Below are positions 27,718 through 36,244 of a stretch of 64,000 nt of DNA, in pieces. The position numbers and the translations under genes are program-made. The notes under the pieces are model-generated. The model made no database searches, had not been told where the DNA came from, and saw only the letters and a list, made by a program, of their open reading frames with translations. Numbering within the stretch: the first letter of the stretch is position 1; every line of letters begins with the position of its first letter. The stretch lies in assembly GCA_003260025.2 (NCBI GenBank), contig QFZU02000071.1, forward strand, positions 1 to 64,000. The letters are read 5' to 3'. Source of the DNA: Microbispora triticiradicis. GTDB taxonomy: Bacteria; Actinomycetota; Actinomycetes; Streptosporangiales; Streptosporangiaceae.

Positions 27718-27851
27718 CGCATCGCTCCATCACATACAGGGATTTTTCGCCCGTCGCCGGTTAAGTAGGGCATGTCCTCACCGCTCACGATGTTTGGGGC
27801 AGGCGGTTCGGGTACGAGGCACGACAGTGACCCTAATCGGGAGGTGAGGTC

Positions 27852-28271
27852 ATGAGTATCCAACGCGGCAGCGACAAGCACGGCCGCCGCCTCGACGAAC
27901 AGCAGAAGCACGAGACGCAGGGCCTCGTACAGGGCTCCGGGACCAGCCGGGCCGAGGAATGGCGGGAGACCGAGCCGACGCAGCAGCCCGAACAGGACAT
28001 GTCGCCACCGCGCCGCCAGCCGCCCGGCCGCGAGCCGGGGACGCCGCTCGGCATCACCCCCGCCGATGTGGAGCGCCGCAGCCACCTCGCCACCTGGCTC
28101 AGCGACGCGGGCTTCCCCGCCGACCCCGCCAAGCTGCTCGGCCACGCCGAGCGCAAGAACGCCCCCGACGCCGTGATCGACGCCGTACGGCGGCTGCCCG
28201 AGATGAAGTTCCACAACATCGGGGAGGTGGCGGAGGCACTCGGGCTCGGAGTGGAACGCCAGCGCTGGTAG
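27852..28271 (+). CDS. DUF2795 domain protein
   Basis: 139 residues from an ATG preceded by GGGAGGTGAGGTC. The first 65 residues are polar and disordered (Gln/Glu/Pro-rich). Residues 70-135 carry a DUF2795 fold (LATWLSDAGFPADPAKLLGH, later AVRRLPEMKFHNIGEVAEAL). DUF2795 proteins are small putative nucleic-acid or stress-associated proteins common in actinomycetes and of unknown function. The eRF1-like gene follows after 9 bp, so they are almost certainly co-transcribed. Confidence 0.85.
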   Translation: MSIQRGSDKHGRRLDEQQKHETQGLVQGSGTSRAEEWRETEPTQQPEQDMSPPRRQPPGREPGTPLGITPADVERRSHLATWLSDAGFPADPAKLLGHAERKNAPDAVIDAVRRLPEMKFHNIGEVAEALGLGVERQRW

Positions 28272-28280
28272 GGAGACCCG

Positions 28281-29348
28281 GTGAGACTCGACTTCATTCG
28301 CGGACTGTACGAGCCGGGCGGGCCGTACGCCTCGGTCTACCTGGACACCGACCGGTCGTCCGAGGGAGCGGCCAACGTCGTCCAGCGGCGATGGGCTCAC
28401 CTGCGCGAGCTTCTGGCCGCGGAGGGAGCGCCGCCGGAGGCCCTCGATCCCATCGGGGAGCTGATGCTCGATCCCGTCTGGGCGGCGCCCGGTCGCGCGG
28501 TCTTCGCGCGGCGGGGCGAGGTGGTGCTCACCGAGCCGCTCGCCTGCCGCCCTCGCCGGCAGACCGCGCGGTGGTCGCCGCTCCCGCACGTCGTGCCGCT
28601 GCTGGCGCAGCGCGGCGAGCACGTGCCGCACGTACAGGTGCTCGCCGACCGGGCGGGCGCCGAGGTGACCGTGGTCGCGGAGGGGCGGCGGCGCGAGACG
28701 ACGGTGGAGGTCGCGGATTGGCCGATCCAGAAGACGGGCGCGGGCGGCTGGTCGCAGGGCAACTTCGAGCGGGAGGTCGAGGAGACCTGGCGCCGCAACG
28801 CCGTCGCCGTCGCGGAGGTCGTGGAGAAGGAGGCGCACGGCGTCTGCGCCGAGGTCGTCGTCCTCGCCGGGGACCCCAAGGCGCGGGCCCTGGTGACCGA
28901 CCACCTCGCCAAGGACGTCGTACGGCGGCTGACGGTGGCCGAGCACGGCAGCCGCGCTCCCGGCGCCGACCCGCACCATTTCCTGCAGGAGGCCGACGCC
29001 GCCTGCCGGGCCTGGGTCGACCGCCGGTGCGCGGAGTTGCTGGAGGCGTTCGCGGCCGGACCGGCCGTGGCGGGCCTGCAGGAGACGGCCCGCGCGCTGC
29101 GCGACCGGCGGGTCGGCACCGTGCTGCTGCGTGACGACCCGTCCTCCACCGCGACGATGTGGATCGGGCCCGAGCCCACCCACCTGTCCACCGACCCGGC
29201 CGAACTGGCCGCGTGGGGAGTCGAGGAGCCGGTGCGGGAACGGGCCGACGCCGCCCTCGCGCGGGCGGTGGCCGCGACGGACGCGGAGTTGTGGTTCGTC
29301 GATCACATCGACTCGCCGGACGGCATCGGCGCCCTGCTTCGCTTCTGA
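28281..29348 (+). CDS. eRF1-like protein of the Vms1/Rv2629 (Balon-related) family
   Basis: 355 residues starting at a GTG after a short gap from the DUF2795 gene. The beginning (FIRGLYEPGGPYASVYLDT) and the central WSQGNFEREVEETWRRNA segment are characteristic of the bacterial Vms1/Ankzf1-like or Rv2629 family. That family is related to archaeo-eukaryotic release factors, and its members include the ribosome-hibernation factor Balon. No signal peptide or TM. It probably binds the ribosomal A-site under stress; peptidyl-tRNA hydrolysis is the alternative. Family membership is fairly sure, function is inference. Confidence 0.82.
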   Translation: MRLDFIRGLYEPGGPYASVYLDTDRSSEGAANVVQRRWAHLRELLAAEGAPPEALDPIGELMLDPVWAAPGRAVFARRGEVVLTEPLACRPRRQTARWSPLPHVVPLLAQRGEHVPHVQVLADRAGAEVTVVAEGRRRETTVEVADWPIQKTGAGGWSQGNFEREVEETWRRNAVAVAEVVEKEAHGVCAEVVVLAGDPKARALVTDHLAKDVVRRLTVAEHGSRAPGADPHHFLQEADAACRAWVDRRCAELLEAFAAGPAVAGLQETARALRDRRVGTVLLRDDPSSTATMWIGPEPTHLSTDPAELAAWGVEEPVRERADAALARAVAATDAELWFVDHIDSPDGIGALLRF

Positions 29349-29357
29349 CGGCCCGCG

Positions 29358-30008
29358 TCAGGTGACGATCAGCACTTCGAGCGTACGGGGGCCGTGCACG
29401 CCCTCCACCCGGTTCAACTCGATGTCGCTGGTGGCGGAAGGGCCGCTGATCCACGTCAGGGGCCGGACGGGGTCCAGCCTGGCGACCGCGTCCGGCACCC
29501 CGGCGACGATCTGGCCCGCCCGCACCACGCACAGGTGATAGTCGGGCACCAGCGACAGCGCCCGCCGCCCCTGACCGGGCCCGGCGTCCAGGACGATCGT
29601 GCCGGTATCCGCCACGGCCACCGCGCACGTGGTCAGCACGCCGTCCAGCGCGTCGAGATCGGCGGCGGTCAGCGGCGGCTCGTCGGCCACGAGCTCGGCG
29701 CGGGCGGCGGCCGGCCACGCCGCGGGGAACCCCCCGGGCACGGCGACCCGCCGCGCCCCGCGTTCGGCGAGGGACCGCGCGACCCGCTCCGGCACGGCCG
29801 CCTCGGCCACGACGTGCACGACGGCGCGGTAGTCGCGGAGCCGTTCCTCGAACAGCCGGATCTCACCCTGCGTCTCGGACGGGGTCGCGGACGGGGTCTC
29901 GGGCGGCGTCTCGGACGGGCCGCGATAGGCCCGCGGGATCTCGACGTCGGGCACGCCCGCGAGGGCGGCGCGTACCCGGGCGAGGATCAGGTCGCGGGAA
30001 CGGCTCAT
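29358..30008 (-). CDS. lutC: lactate utilization protein C
   Basis: 216 residues of the LutC/YkgG (LUD) family, with the C-terminal signature VADTGTIVLDAG and the closing WISGPSATSDIELNRVEGVHGP. A Pro/Thr/Ser-rich insertion (SETPPETPSATPSETQ) after residue 30 is a local oddity. LutABC is an iron-sulphur L-lactate oxidising complex. The ATG overlaps the lutB stop (ATGA), so it is translationally coupled. It converges with the eRF1-like gene, only 9 bp away. Confidence 0.93.
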   Translation of the reverse strand: MSRSRDLILARVRAALAGVPDVEIPRAYRGPSETPPETPSATPSETQGEIRLFEERLRDYRAVVHVVAEAAVPERVARSLAERGARRVAVPGGFPAAWPAAARAELVADEPPLTAADLDALDGVLTTCAVAVADTGTIVLDAGPGQGRRALSLVPDYHLCVVRAGQIVAGVPDAVARLDPVRPLTWISGPSATSDIELNRVEGVHGPRTLEVLIVT

Positions 30009-31459
30009 CGGCGGCCTCCGTCCGTGCGGTCCCACCAGTCGCGGAAGGACTCCGGGGGGATCTCGGGCAGGTCCCTGGTGTCCGTCCAGGCCGCCAGCGG
30101 CCCGGGGAGCCGCCGGGGCGCCAGGTTCCGCAGCCGTCCCCCGATCCGCTGCATCCGGGCCAGCCGTCCCGACCGCCGCAGCACCCAGCCGGCGGCGGCC
30201 ATCCCCGCGCGTTCCGGCCAGGGATGCGGGCTCCGGGCGCGCAGGTCGACCAGCACCGACGGGATGTCGATGGCCACCGGGCAGACGTCGTAACAGGCGC
30301 CGCACAGCGAGGAGGCGTACGGCAGCGAACGGTCCAGCTCGGAGCTCATGCCGCGCAGCTGCGGCGTGAGGATCGCCCCGATCGGCCCCGGGTAGACCGA
30401 CCCGTACGCGTGGCCGCCCGTCCGCTCGTACACCGGGCAGACGTTCAGGCAGGCCGAGCAGCGGATGCAGCGCAGCGCCTGGCGTCCCACCTCGTCGGCG
30501 AGGACGCGGGTGCGGCCGTTGTCGAGCAGCACGAGATGGAACTCCTGGCCCTCCGTCGCGCCCGTCCACATCGAGGTGTACGGGTTCATCCGCTCGCCGG
30601 TCGAGCTGCGGGGCAAGAGCTGCAGGAAGACCTCCAGGTCGCGCCAGGACGGCAGCACCTTCTCGATGCCGACCACGCTGATCAGGGTGGTCGGCAGGGT
30701 GAGGCACATCCGCCCGTTGCCCTCCGACTCCAGCACGACCAGGGTGCCGGTCTCGGCGACCGCGAAGTTGGCCCCCGAGATCGCCACCTTCGTCTTCAGG
30801 AAGCGCTCGCGCAGGTGCAGCCGGGCCGCCTCGGCAAGGGCCGCGGGGTCGTCGGTCAGGTCCTCCGGGGCGGGGCGGCCCCAGCCCGCCATGCGCCCGG
30901 CGAAGATCTCCCGGATCTCCGCGCGGTTGCGATGGATCGCCGGGACGACGATGTGCGAGGGCCGGTCGTCGCCGAGTTGCACGATGAGCTCGGCCAGGTC
31001 GGTCTCGTACGCCGTGATGCCGTATTCGAGCAGCGCCTCGTTGAGGCCGATCTCCTGGGTGGCCATCGACTTGACCTTCACGACCTCGGTCTCGCCCGTG
31101 GCCTTCACCAGGCCCGCGACGATCTCGTTGGCCTCGGCCGCGTCGGCGGCCCAGTGCACGTGCCCCCCGGCCGCCGTGACGGCCTCCTCCAACTGAAGCA
31201 GATACCGGTCGAGGTTGCGGAGGGTGTGCTCCTTGATCGCCCGCCCGGCGTCGCGCAGCGCGGCCCAGTCGGGCACCTCCGCGACCACGCTCGCCCGCCT
31301 GGCCCTGATCGTCCGGGTCGCCTTGCGGAGGTTGAACCGCAACTGCGAGTCGCGTACGGCTCTCGCGGCGTTCCGGGGGAAGGGCCGGGTCGCCGGCATC
31401 CCGAGGAAGGTGACGCTCGCCGCGCTCACCGGGCGCTCACCGCGTTCACCGGACCTCAT
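30005..31459 (-). CDS. lutB: lactate utilization iron-sulphur protein B
   Basis: 484 residues from an ATG overlapping the lutA stop (ATGA), which decides the start. An N-terminal LUD domain contains KVKSMATQEIGLNEAL and the AETGTLVVLESEGN signature. Two 4Fe-4S clusters follow near residues 325-385: CIRCSACLNVCPVY and CGACYDVCP. A C-terminal helical tail ends the protein. It is the electron-transfer core of the LutABC complex, with LutA and LutC. Confidence 0.95.
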   Translation of the reverse strand: MRSGERGERPVSAASVTFLGMPATRPFPRNAARAVRDSQLRFNLRKATRTIRARRASVVAEVPDWAALRDAGRAIKEHTLRNLDRYLLQLEEAVTAAGGHVHWAADAAEANEIVAGLVKATGETEVVKVKSMATQEIGLNEALLEYGITAYETDLAELIVQLGDDRPSHIVVPAIHRNRAEIREIFAGRMAGWGRPAPEDLTDDPAALAEAARLHLRERFLKTKVAISGANFAVAETGTLVVLESEGNGRMCLTLPTTLISVVGIEKVLPSWRDLEVFLQLLPRSSTGERMNPYTSMWTGATEGQEFHLVLLDNGRTRVLADEVGRQALRCIRCSACLNVCPVYERTGGHAYGSVYPGPIGAILTPQLRGMSSELDRSLPYASSLCGACYDVCPVAIDIPSVLVDLRARSPHPWPERAGMAAAGWVLRRSGRLARMQRIGGRLRNLAPRRLPGPLAAWTDTRDLPEIPPESFRDWWDRTDGGRR

Positions 31460-32214
31460 CGGGCGCTCACCGGACGCCCGGCGGCGCCCGCCGGCTCGGC
31501 CGCGCCGAGGATCTCGGCCAGATGCATCACCCGTACGCCCGAGTTCTGCCGGGCGAGCATGCCGCCGATGTGCATGAGGCACGAGTTGTCGGCCGCGCAC
31601 AGCACCTCGGCGCCGGTGTCGAGGACCGCCCGCACCTTGTCGGCGCACATCGCCGCCGACACGTCGGCGTTCTTCAGCGCGAAGGTGCCGCCGAAGCCGC
31701 AGCACTCCTCCGCCCCCGGCAGCGGCACCAGGTCCAGCCCCTTCACCTGGCGTAACAGGGTCAGCGGCCGGTCGCCGAGGTGGATGCCGCGCAGCGAATG
31801 ACAGGTCGGGTGGTAGGTGACCCGGTGCGGGAAGCTCGCCCCCACGTCGGTCACGCCCAGCACGTCGACGAGGAACTCGGTCAGCTCGTACGTCACGGCC
31901 ACGACCCGATCCACCGCGTCCGCGAAGGGCCCGGAAGGCCCGGCCAGCTTCGGGTACTGCTCGCGGATCATCGCCGCGCACGAGCCGGAGGGCACGACCA
32001 CCGCGTCGTAGCCGCGCAGGACCGCCACGCTGCGCCGGGCCAGCCGTACCGCCTCGTCCCGGTAGCCGGTGTTGGCGTGCATCTGGCCGCAGCAGGTCTG
32101 GCCGCGCGGGAACTCGACGTCGACGCCGAGCCGGCGCAGCAGCGTCACGACCGCCCGCCCGGTGCCCGGGAAGAGCGTGTCGTTGACGCAGGTGACGAAC
32201 AGGGCGACCCGCAC
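31456..32214 (-). CDS. lutA: lactate utilization protein A
   Basis: 252 residues with two cysteine-rich CCG domains (RGQTCCGQMHANTGY near 38-52 and AEECCGFGGTFALKN near 170), typical of the LutA/GlpC heterodisulphide-type iron-sulphur family. It is the first gene of lutABC. No lactate permease or GntR gene is adjacent, but two GGTCNGACC palindromes lie 20-55 bp upstream of the start. Confidence 0.94.
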   Translation of the reverse strand: MRVALFVTCVNDTLFPGTGRAVVTLLRRLGVDVEFPRGQTCCGQMHANTGYRDEAVRLARRSVAVLRGYDAVVVPSGSCAAMIREQYPKLAGPSGPFADAVDRVVAVTYELTEFLVDVLGVTDVGASFPHRVTYHPTCHSLRGIHLGDRPLTLLRQVKGLDLVPLPGAEECCGFGGTFALKNADVSAAMCADKVRAVLDTGAEVLCAADNSCLMHIGGMLARQNSGVRVMHLAEILGAAEPAGAAGRPVSAR

Positions 32215-32232
32215 GTGCCCTCCCGGCGTGTA

Positions 32233-32269
32233 CGGTCGGACCGGATTCGGACCGGATACGGTCAGACCA
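32233..32269. promoter_or_regulatory. paired FadR/GntR-type operators for lutABC
   Basis: Two palindromes of the form CGGTCNGACCR occur upstream of lutA: CGGTCGGACCG at 32233-32243 and CGGTCAGACCA at 32259-32269. Their centres are 26 bp apart. GGTCNGACC matches the core bound by FadR-subfamily GntR regulators such as LldR/LutR (family knowledge). The regulator itself is not in this window. Confidence 0.6.
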
Positions 32270-32290
32270 TACCTCCTGGTCCGTATCCGG
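32252..32290. repeat. inverted repeat between hydrolase remnant and lutA
   Basis: CCGGATACGG and CCGTATCCGG form a perfect 10-bp inverted repeat 19 bases apart, extended by CAG/CTG near the loop. It overlaps the right-hand operator. It may terminate the upstream minus-strand remnant, or be part of the lut control region. Confidence 0.5.
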
Positions 32291-32359
32291 CCGCCCGGGG
32301 GCGGCCGGGGACCAGCCGGACCGTCCGGCCGCCGCAGGCGCCCGTCCCGGTCCGCCGTC

Positions 32360-32728
32360 TCAGCCGGAGACCTCCCGCCACGCGGCGCGCAGCTCCCGGC
32401 TCAGGCGTTCCGGAGCGTCCTCGGCGATGTGGTGACCGCTGTCGACTCCCCTGCCGACGACCTCGGGCTCGACCCACTCCTGCCAGACACCGGTGATGTC
32501 GTCGTAGAGGACGGGCAGGTCGTCGCGCGTTCCCCAGAGGACGAGGGTCGGGCACTTGACGCGGCGGCCCGCCTCCATGTCCGCGTCGTCGTGCTGCCGG
32601 TCCACGCCGAGCCCGGCCCGGTAGTCCTCGCACATCGCGTGGATCCTCTCGGGGTCGCTCAGCGAATCGGCAAGATCACTTTGACGGGCTTCTGAGGCCC
32701 GCCGTACCGGACCGGGAACAACGGGCAA
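32360..32728 (-). pseudogene. truncated alpha/beta hydrolase (haloacetate dehalogenase-like)
   Basis: Only the C-terminal about 105 residues of an epoxide-hydrolase or fluoroacetate-dehalogenase-like protein remain: DPERIHAMCEDYRAG, PTLVLWGTRDD (acid region) and SGHHIAED (catalytic His). The nucleophile elbow and the whole N-terminal core are missing. Homology fades near 32690, close to the divergent oxidoreductase promoter. Without the nucleophile it cannot be active, so I call a 5'-deleted remnant. The frame may still be open from a chance start. Confidence 0.75.
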
Positions 32729-32778
32729 GGGCCGGCGGGTTGAGGAAGATCAGAAGAGGCCTCAGACAGGAGTTGCGC

Positions 32779-33738
32779 ATGCGTGCCATCGTCGTCTCCG
32801 CGTACGGTGATTCCTCGGTGCTGGAGTACGCCGAGCGGCCCGACCCGGTGCCCGGCCCGGGTGAGGTGCTGATCGAGGTGGCGGCGACCGGGGTCAACTT
32901 CATCGACGTCTACCACCGTGAGGGGCGCTACCCGCTGCCGCTCCCGCTGGTCCCCGGATCCGAGGCGGCCGGGACGGTCACGGCCGTGGGCCCGGACGTC
33001 ACCGACGTCGTGCCCGGCGACCGCGTCGTCTCGGCCAGCGTGGTCGGCGCGTACGCGACGAAGGCCCTCATCCCGGCGGACAAGGTGGTCCGGCTGCCCG
33101 ACGGGCTGGCCCCCGACCTCGCGGCGGCGGTGCTGCTCCAGGGCCTCACCGCGCACTACCTGACCCACTCCACGTACGCGGTCCGCACGGGTGACGACGT
33201 GCTCGTCCACGCCGCGGCGGGCGGCATGGGCCTGCTGCTGGTGCAGATGGCCAAGCTGCGCGGCGCCCGCGTGATCGGCACGGTCTCCAGCGCCGAGAAG
33301 GAGAAGCTCGCCCGGCAGGCCGGCGCCGACGACGTCATCGGCTACGAGGACTTCCCGGAGGCCGTCAAGGAGATCACCGGCTCGGGCGTGCACGTCGTCT
33401 ACGACGGGGTGGGGGCCGCCACCTTCGAGGGGTCGCTCGCGTCGCTCCGCCCGCGCGGCATGATGGCGCTGTACGGCGCGGCCAGCGGGCCGGTCCCGCC
33501 CTTCGACCCCCAGCGGCTCAACGCGGCCGGTTCGCTGTTCCTCACCCGGCCCACGCTCGGGCACTACACGGCCACCCGGGAGGAGTTGCTGTCCCGGGCG
33601 GACGACGTGCTCGGCTGGGTCGCCTCCGGCGCGCTGAAGGTGCGCGTCTCCGAGCGCTACCCGCTGGCCGAGGCCCGCCGGGCGCACGACGACCTCGAAG
33701 GCCGCCGTACGACCGGCAAGCTGCTGCTGGTCCCCTGA
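32779..33738 (+). CDS. quinone oxidoreductase (MDR family)
   Basis: 319 residues from MRAIVVSAYGDSSVL; an ACAGGAG site upstream selects this ATG over one 13 codons earlier. It has a GroES-like N-terminus with GVNFIDVYHREGRYPLPLP and a Rossmann NADPH loop HAAAGGMGLLLVQMA. No zinc-binding cysteines are present, as expected for QOR. It reduces quinones with NADPH by one electron. It stands alone, divergent from the hydrolase remnant. Confidence 0.94.
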   Translation: MRAIVVSAYGDSSVLEYAERPDPVPGPGEVLIEVAATGVNFIDVYHREGRYPLPLPLVPGSEAAGTVTAVGPDVTDVVPGDRVVSASVVGAYATKALIPADKVVRLPDGLAPDLAAAVLLQGLTAHYLTHSTYAVRTGDDVLVHAAAGGMGLLLVQMAKLRGARVIGTVSSAEKEKLARQAGADDVIGYEDFPEAVKEITGSGVHVVYDGVGAATFEGSLASLRPRGMMALYGAASGPVPPFDPQRLNAAGSLFLTRPTLGHYTATREELLSRADDVLGWVASGALKVRVSERYPLAEARRAHDDLEGRRTTGKLLLVP

Positions 33739-33754
33739 CCCCGGGGGCGCTCCT

Positions 33755-34984
33755 CTACCGCAGCGGCGCTCCGCCGGCCGGTGCGTCGACCAGACGCCGT
33801 GCGGCGACCATGGCACCGTCGTCGCGCACCTCGCCCGCGACGGCTTCGGCCCGGTCCCGCACGCCGGGCCGGAGGACCTCGCCGAGAGCCGCCGTCAGCG
33901 ACCCGGCGGTCGGCGCGGCGGGCGGGTGCGCCGTCCCGATGCCGAGATCGCCGACGCGCCGCGCCCAGTAGTGCTGGTCGTACTGCTGCGGCACGACGAC
34001 CTGCGGCGCCCCGGCGAGCGCCGCGGTGGTCGTGGTGCCCGCGCCGCCGTGGTGGACGACGGCCGCGACCCGGGGGAAGAGCGCCCGCTGGTTGACCTCG
34101 CCGATCGACAGGCAATCGGGACCGTCGTCCTCCGGGGACAGGCCGGCCCAGCCGCGCATCACGATCACGCGGCGTCCGAGCGCGCGGGCCGCGTCGACGG
34201 CCGCCCGGGCGACCCCCTGGGGAGCCCGGATGCTGCCGAAGCCGACGCAGACGGGCGGTTCGCCGTCGTCGAGGAACTTCTCCAGTTCCGGAGGCAGCGG
34301 GCGCCGGTCCGGCAGGACCCAGGCGCCCGTCTGCACCACTTCGGGGCCGACGGGATCGGGCCAGGGCCCGAGCGCCGGGTCGGCGGCCAGCCAGGGCCGG
34401 TCGGTGAACATGTGCCGTCGCGCGTCGGCGACCGGAGCCAGGCCCATCGAGGCGCGGTGGGAGTTCAGCGCGGCGCCGACGTTGTCGTTCCAGCGCCGCG
34501 CGTCCTCGTCCCAGAGCGCGGCGTTGCCCGCCGTTCCGTCCGGCGGCGCCTGCCCCCAGACGGGCACCGGCGCGTGATGCGGGGACGGCAGGGTGACCGG
34601 GCAGTAGCTCGCGTAGACGTAGCCGAGCCCCATCCGCTCCGCCACCGAGTGCGCGGCGATCGACAGGGCTCCGCCCGCCACGACGACGTCGCAGTCCTCG
34701 GCCGCCGCCGGGATCGTGGCGAACTGGACGGCGACCGTGCCGTCGAGCATCCGCCGGCGCTGCTCGGGCGTGGGCGGGGCCTGAACACGAGGGGCAGCCG
34801 AGGCGGTCTGCCGCAACTCGGGACCGATCGGCACGACGGGGAAGCCGAGCCCTTCGATCCACTCGCGGAAGTCGGGCGGCACGCACAGGCGCGCCTCCTG
34901 CCCGAGGTCCCGCAACGCCAGGGCCAGCGCCACCATGGGCTGGACGTCCCCGCGGGTTCCGATGGTGGACAGAAGCACGCGCAT
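33755..34984 (-). CDS. GT1 family glycosyltransferase
   Basis: 409 residues with a GT-B fold. The N-terminus is MRVLLSTIGTRGDVQPMVAL and the donor-binding C-terminal motif is VVHHGGAGTTTTAALAG followed by VPQQYDQHYWARRV. This layout matches the vancomycin-type/macrolide and sterol glycosyltransferases using NDP-sugars. No biosynthetic cluster surrounds it, so a role in xenobiotic or antibiotic inactivation, or decoration of a lipid, is as likely as biosynthesis. Confidence 0.92.
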   Translation of the reverse strand: MRVLLSTIGTRGDVQPMVALALALRDLGQEARLCVPPDFREWIEGLGFPVVPIGPELRQTASAAPRVQAPPTPEQRRRMLDGTVAVQFATIPAAAEDCDVVVAGGALSIAAHSVAERMGLGYVYASYCPVTLPSPHHAPVPVWGQAPPDGTAGNAALWDEDARRWNDNVGAALNSHRASMGLAPVADARRHMFTDRPWLAADPALGPWPDPVGPEVVQTGAWVLPDRRPLPPELEKFLDDGEPPVCVGFGSIRAPQGVARAAVDAARALGRRVIVMRGWAGLSPEDDGPDCLSIGEVNQRALFPRVAAVVHHGGAGTTTTAALAGAPQVVVPQQYDQHYWARRVGDLGIGTAHPPAAPTAGSLTAALGEVLRPGVRDRAEAVAGEVRDDGAMVAARRLVDAPAGGAPLR

Positions 34985-35191
34985 GGCACTCCCCTGTGAC
35001 GGCTCTGTGAGGGCATGGGTGACGGCCGGGCGGCCGCACGGCGAACGTGAGCGCGTCCACGCTCATGGACGGCGTCGGGCTTGAACCGGCCCGGCTCACG
35101 GCCCCCGATTCTGCGCCGTCACCGGGGTCTTGCCGCAAGTCCCCCCATGCCCTATACGTTGAAAGTGGCGGCCCCCGGCCGTCCGCTCCAT

Positions 35192-36244
35192 TCAGCTCAG
35201 CGGGTGGGCTGGCCACTCCAGGAGGCGGGCGCCGAGCACGGCCGTCTCCAGGGTGAAGCGCTGCGTGGGGTCGCTGGGCGAGAAGCCGGTCAGCCTCCGG
35301 ATGCGCTCCAGCCGGTAGGTGATCGCCCGCGTGCTGACGCCGAGCCTGCGCGCCGCGGCAGTGTGGTTGCCCTGCGCCGCGAAGACCGCCTCCAGCGTCT
35401 CCAGCAGCGGCTCCGGCCCGCCCCGGGCGGAGGTCAGCGGGCCGAGCACGGTGGAGACCAGGTCCACGATCGCGTCCCTGTCCCGCAGCAGCACCGGGAA
35501 GACCAGCAGGTCGGCCGCCTTCAGCACCTGGGCCCGCAGGCCGAGCCGCTCGCCGAGGTCGATCGCGCCCGCCGCCTCCCGGTAGGAGGTGACGATCCCG
35601 CCCGGCCCCTGGTGCGGGCGGCCGATCCCCACCCGCCACGTCGTGAGCGCGGACCGCACGTGGTGGGTGAACTCCCCGCCCGCCGCGGTCAGCCCGGCCG
35701 GGAAGGCGCACACCAGCAGGCCGTCGCGGGCGGCGACCAGGATGTTGTGCGAGCCGAACCTGGCGACGAGCGCCTGCTCGATCTTCCCGGCCAGCGGGTC
35801 GCCCGCCTCCAGCGGCGTGCCCGGCTTGGCCACGCTCACGGCGTACGCGCCGGCCAGACGCAGGCCGAAGTGCTCGGCGCGTTCCGCGTCGGCCCGGCCC
35901 TGCAGCAGGTCGTCGATGAACAGGCGGCGCGCCTCCTCCTCCCGCCGTACGGCGGCACGCTGCGCCTCCTCGTAGCCGTCGATGTAGGCGGCGATGCCCC
36001 GTCGTACGGCGCCAAAGGCGCCACCGGAGGTCATCTCGGCGGCGTGCAGGCAGGCGTCGGCGAGCACGCGCAGGGGGATGCCGCGCTCGGCGGCGAGGGC
36101 GCCGCACTCGCGCAGGTCGTCCATGTCGGCGCGGCCGGGCAGCCTGCCGGTGGCGGCCGACGCCGCCAGAACCGACAGGAACCCGCCGAGCAGGTCGGCG
36201 GGCACCCCGGTCGCCTCGCTCACGCGAGCGAGAACGCTGTCCAT
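35192..36244 (-). CDS. PucR-family transcriptional regulator
   Basis: 350 residues. The C-terminal PucR helix-turn-helix is clear: ETLEAVFAAQGNHTAAARRL and STRAITYRLERIRRLTGF. The middle is a GGDEF-like CdaR-type domain and the N-terminus a helical sensor. Its ATG overlaps the stop of the ABC permease by one base (TGATG), so it is translated with the transporter. That suggests it controls the exporter (inference). Confidence 0.92.
   Translation of the reverse strand: MDSVLARVSEATGVPADLLGGFLSVLAASAATGRLPGRADMDDLRECGALAAERGIPLRVLADACLHAAEMTSGGAFGAVRRGIAAYIDGYEEAQRAAVRREEEARRLFIDDLLQGRADAERAEHFGLRLAGAYAVSVAKPGTPLEAGDPLAGKIEQALVARFGSHNILVAARDGLLVCAFPAGLTAAGGEFTHHVRSALTTWRVGIGRPHQGPGGIVTSYREAAGAIDLGERLGLRAQVLKAADLLVFPVLLRDRDAIVDLVSTVLGPLTSARGGPEPLLETLEAVFAAQGNHTAAARRLGVSTRAITYRLERIRRLTGFSPSDPTQRFTLETAVLGARLLEWPAHPLS

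Noticed and set aside
33755-34984. Natural-product cluster around the glycosyltransferase
   Set aside because: No PKS, NRPS, terpene or deoxysugar genes nearby; the glycosyltransferase stands alone.
35070-35115. tRNA-like stretch
   Set aside because: The GTCGGGCTTGAACC pattern resembles a tRNA arm, but no cloverleaf or acceptor stem can be formed.
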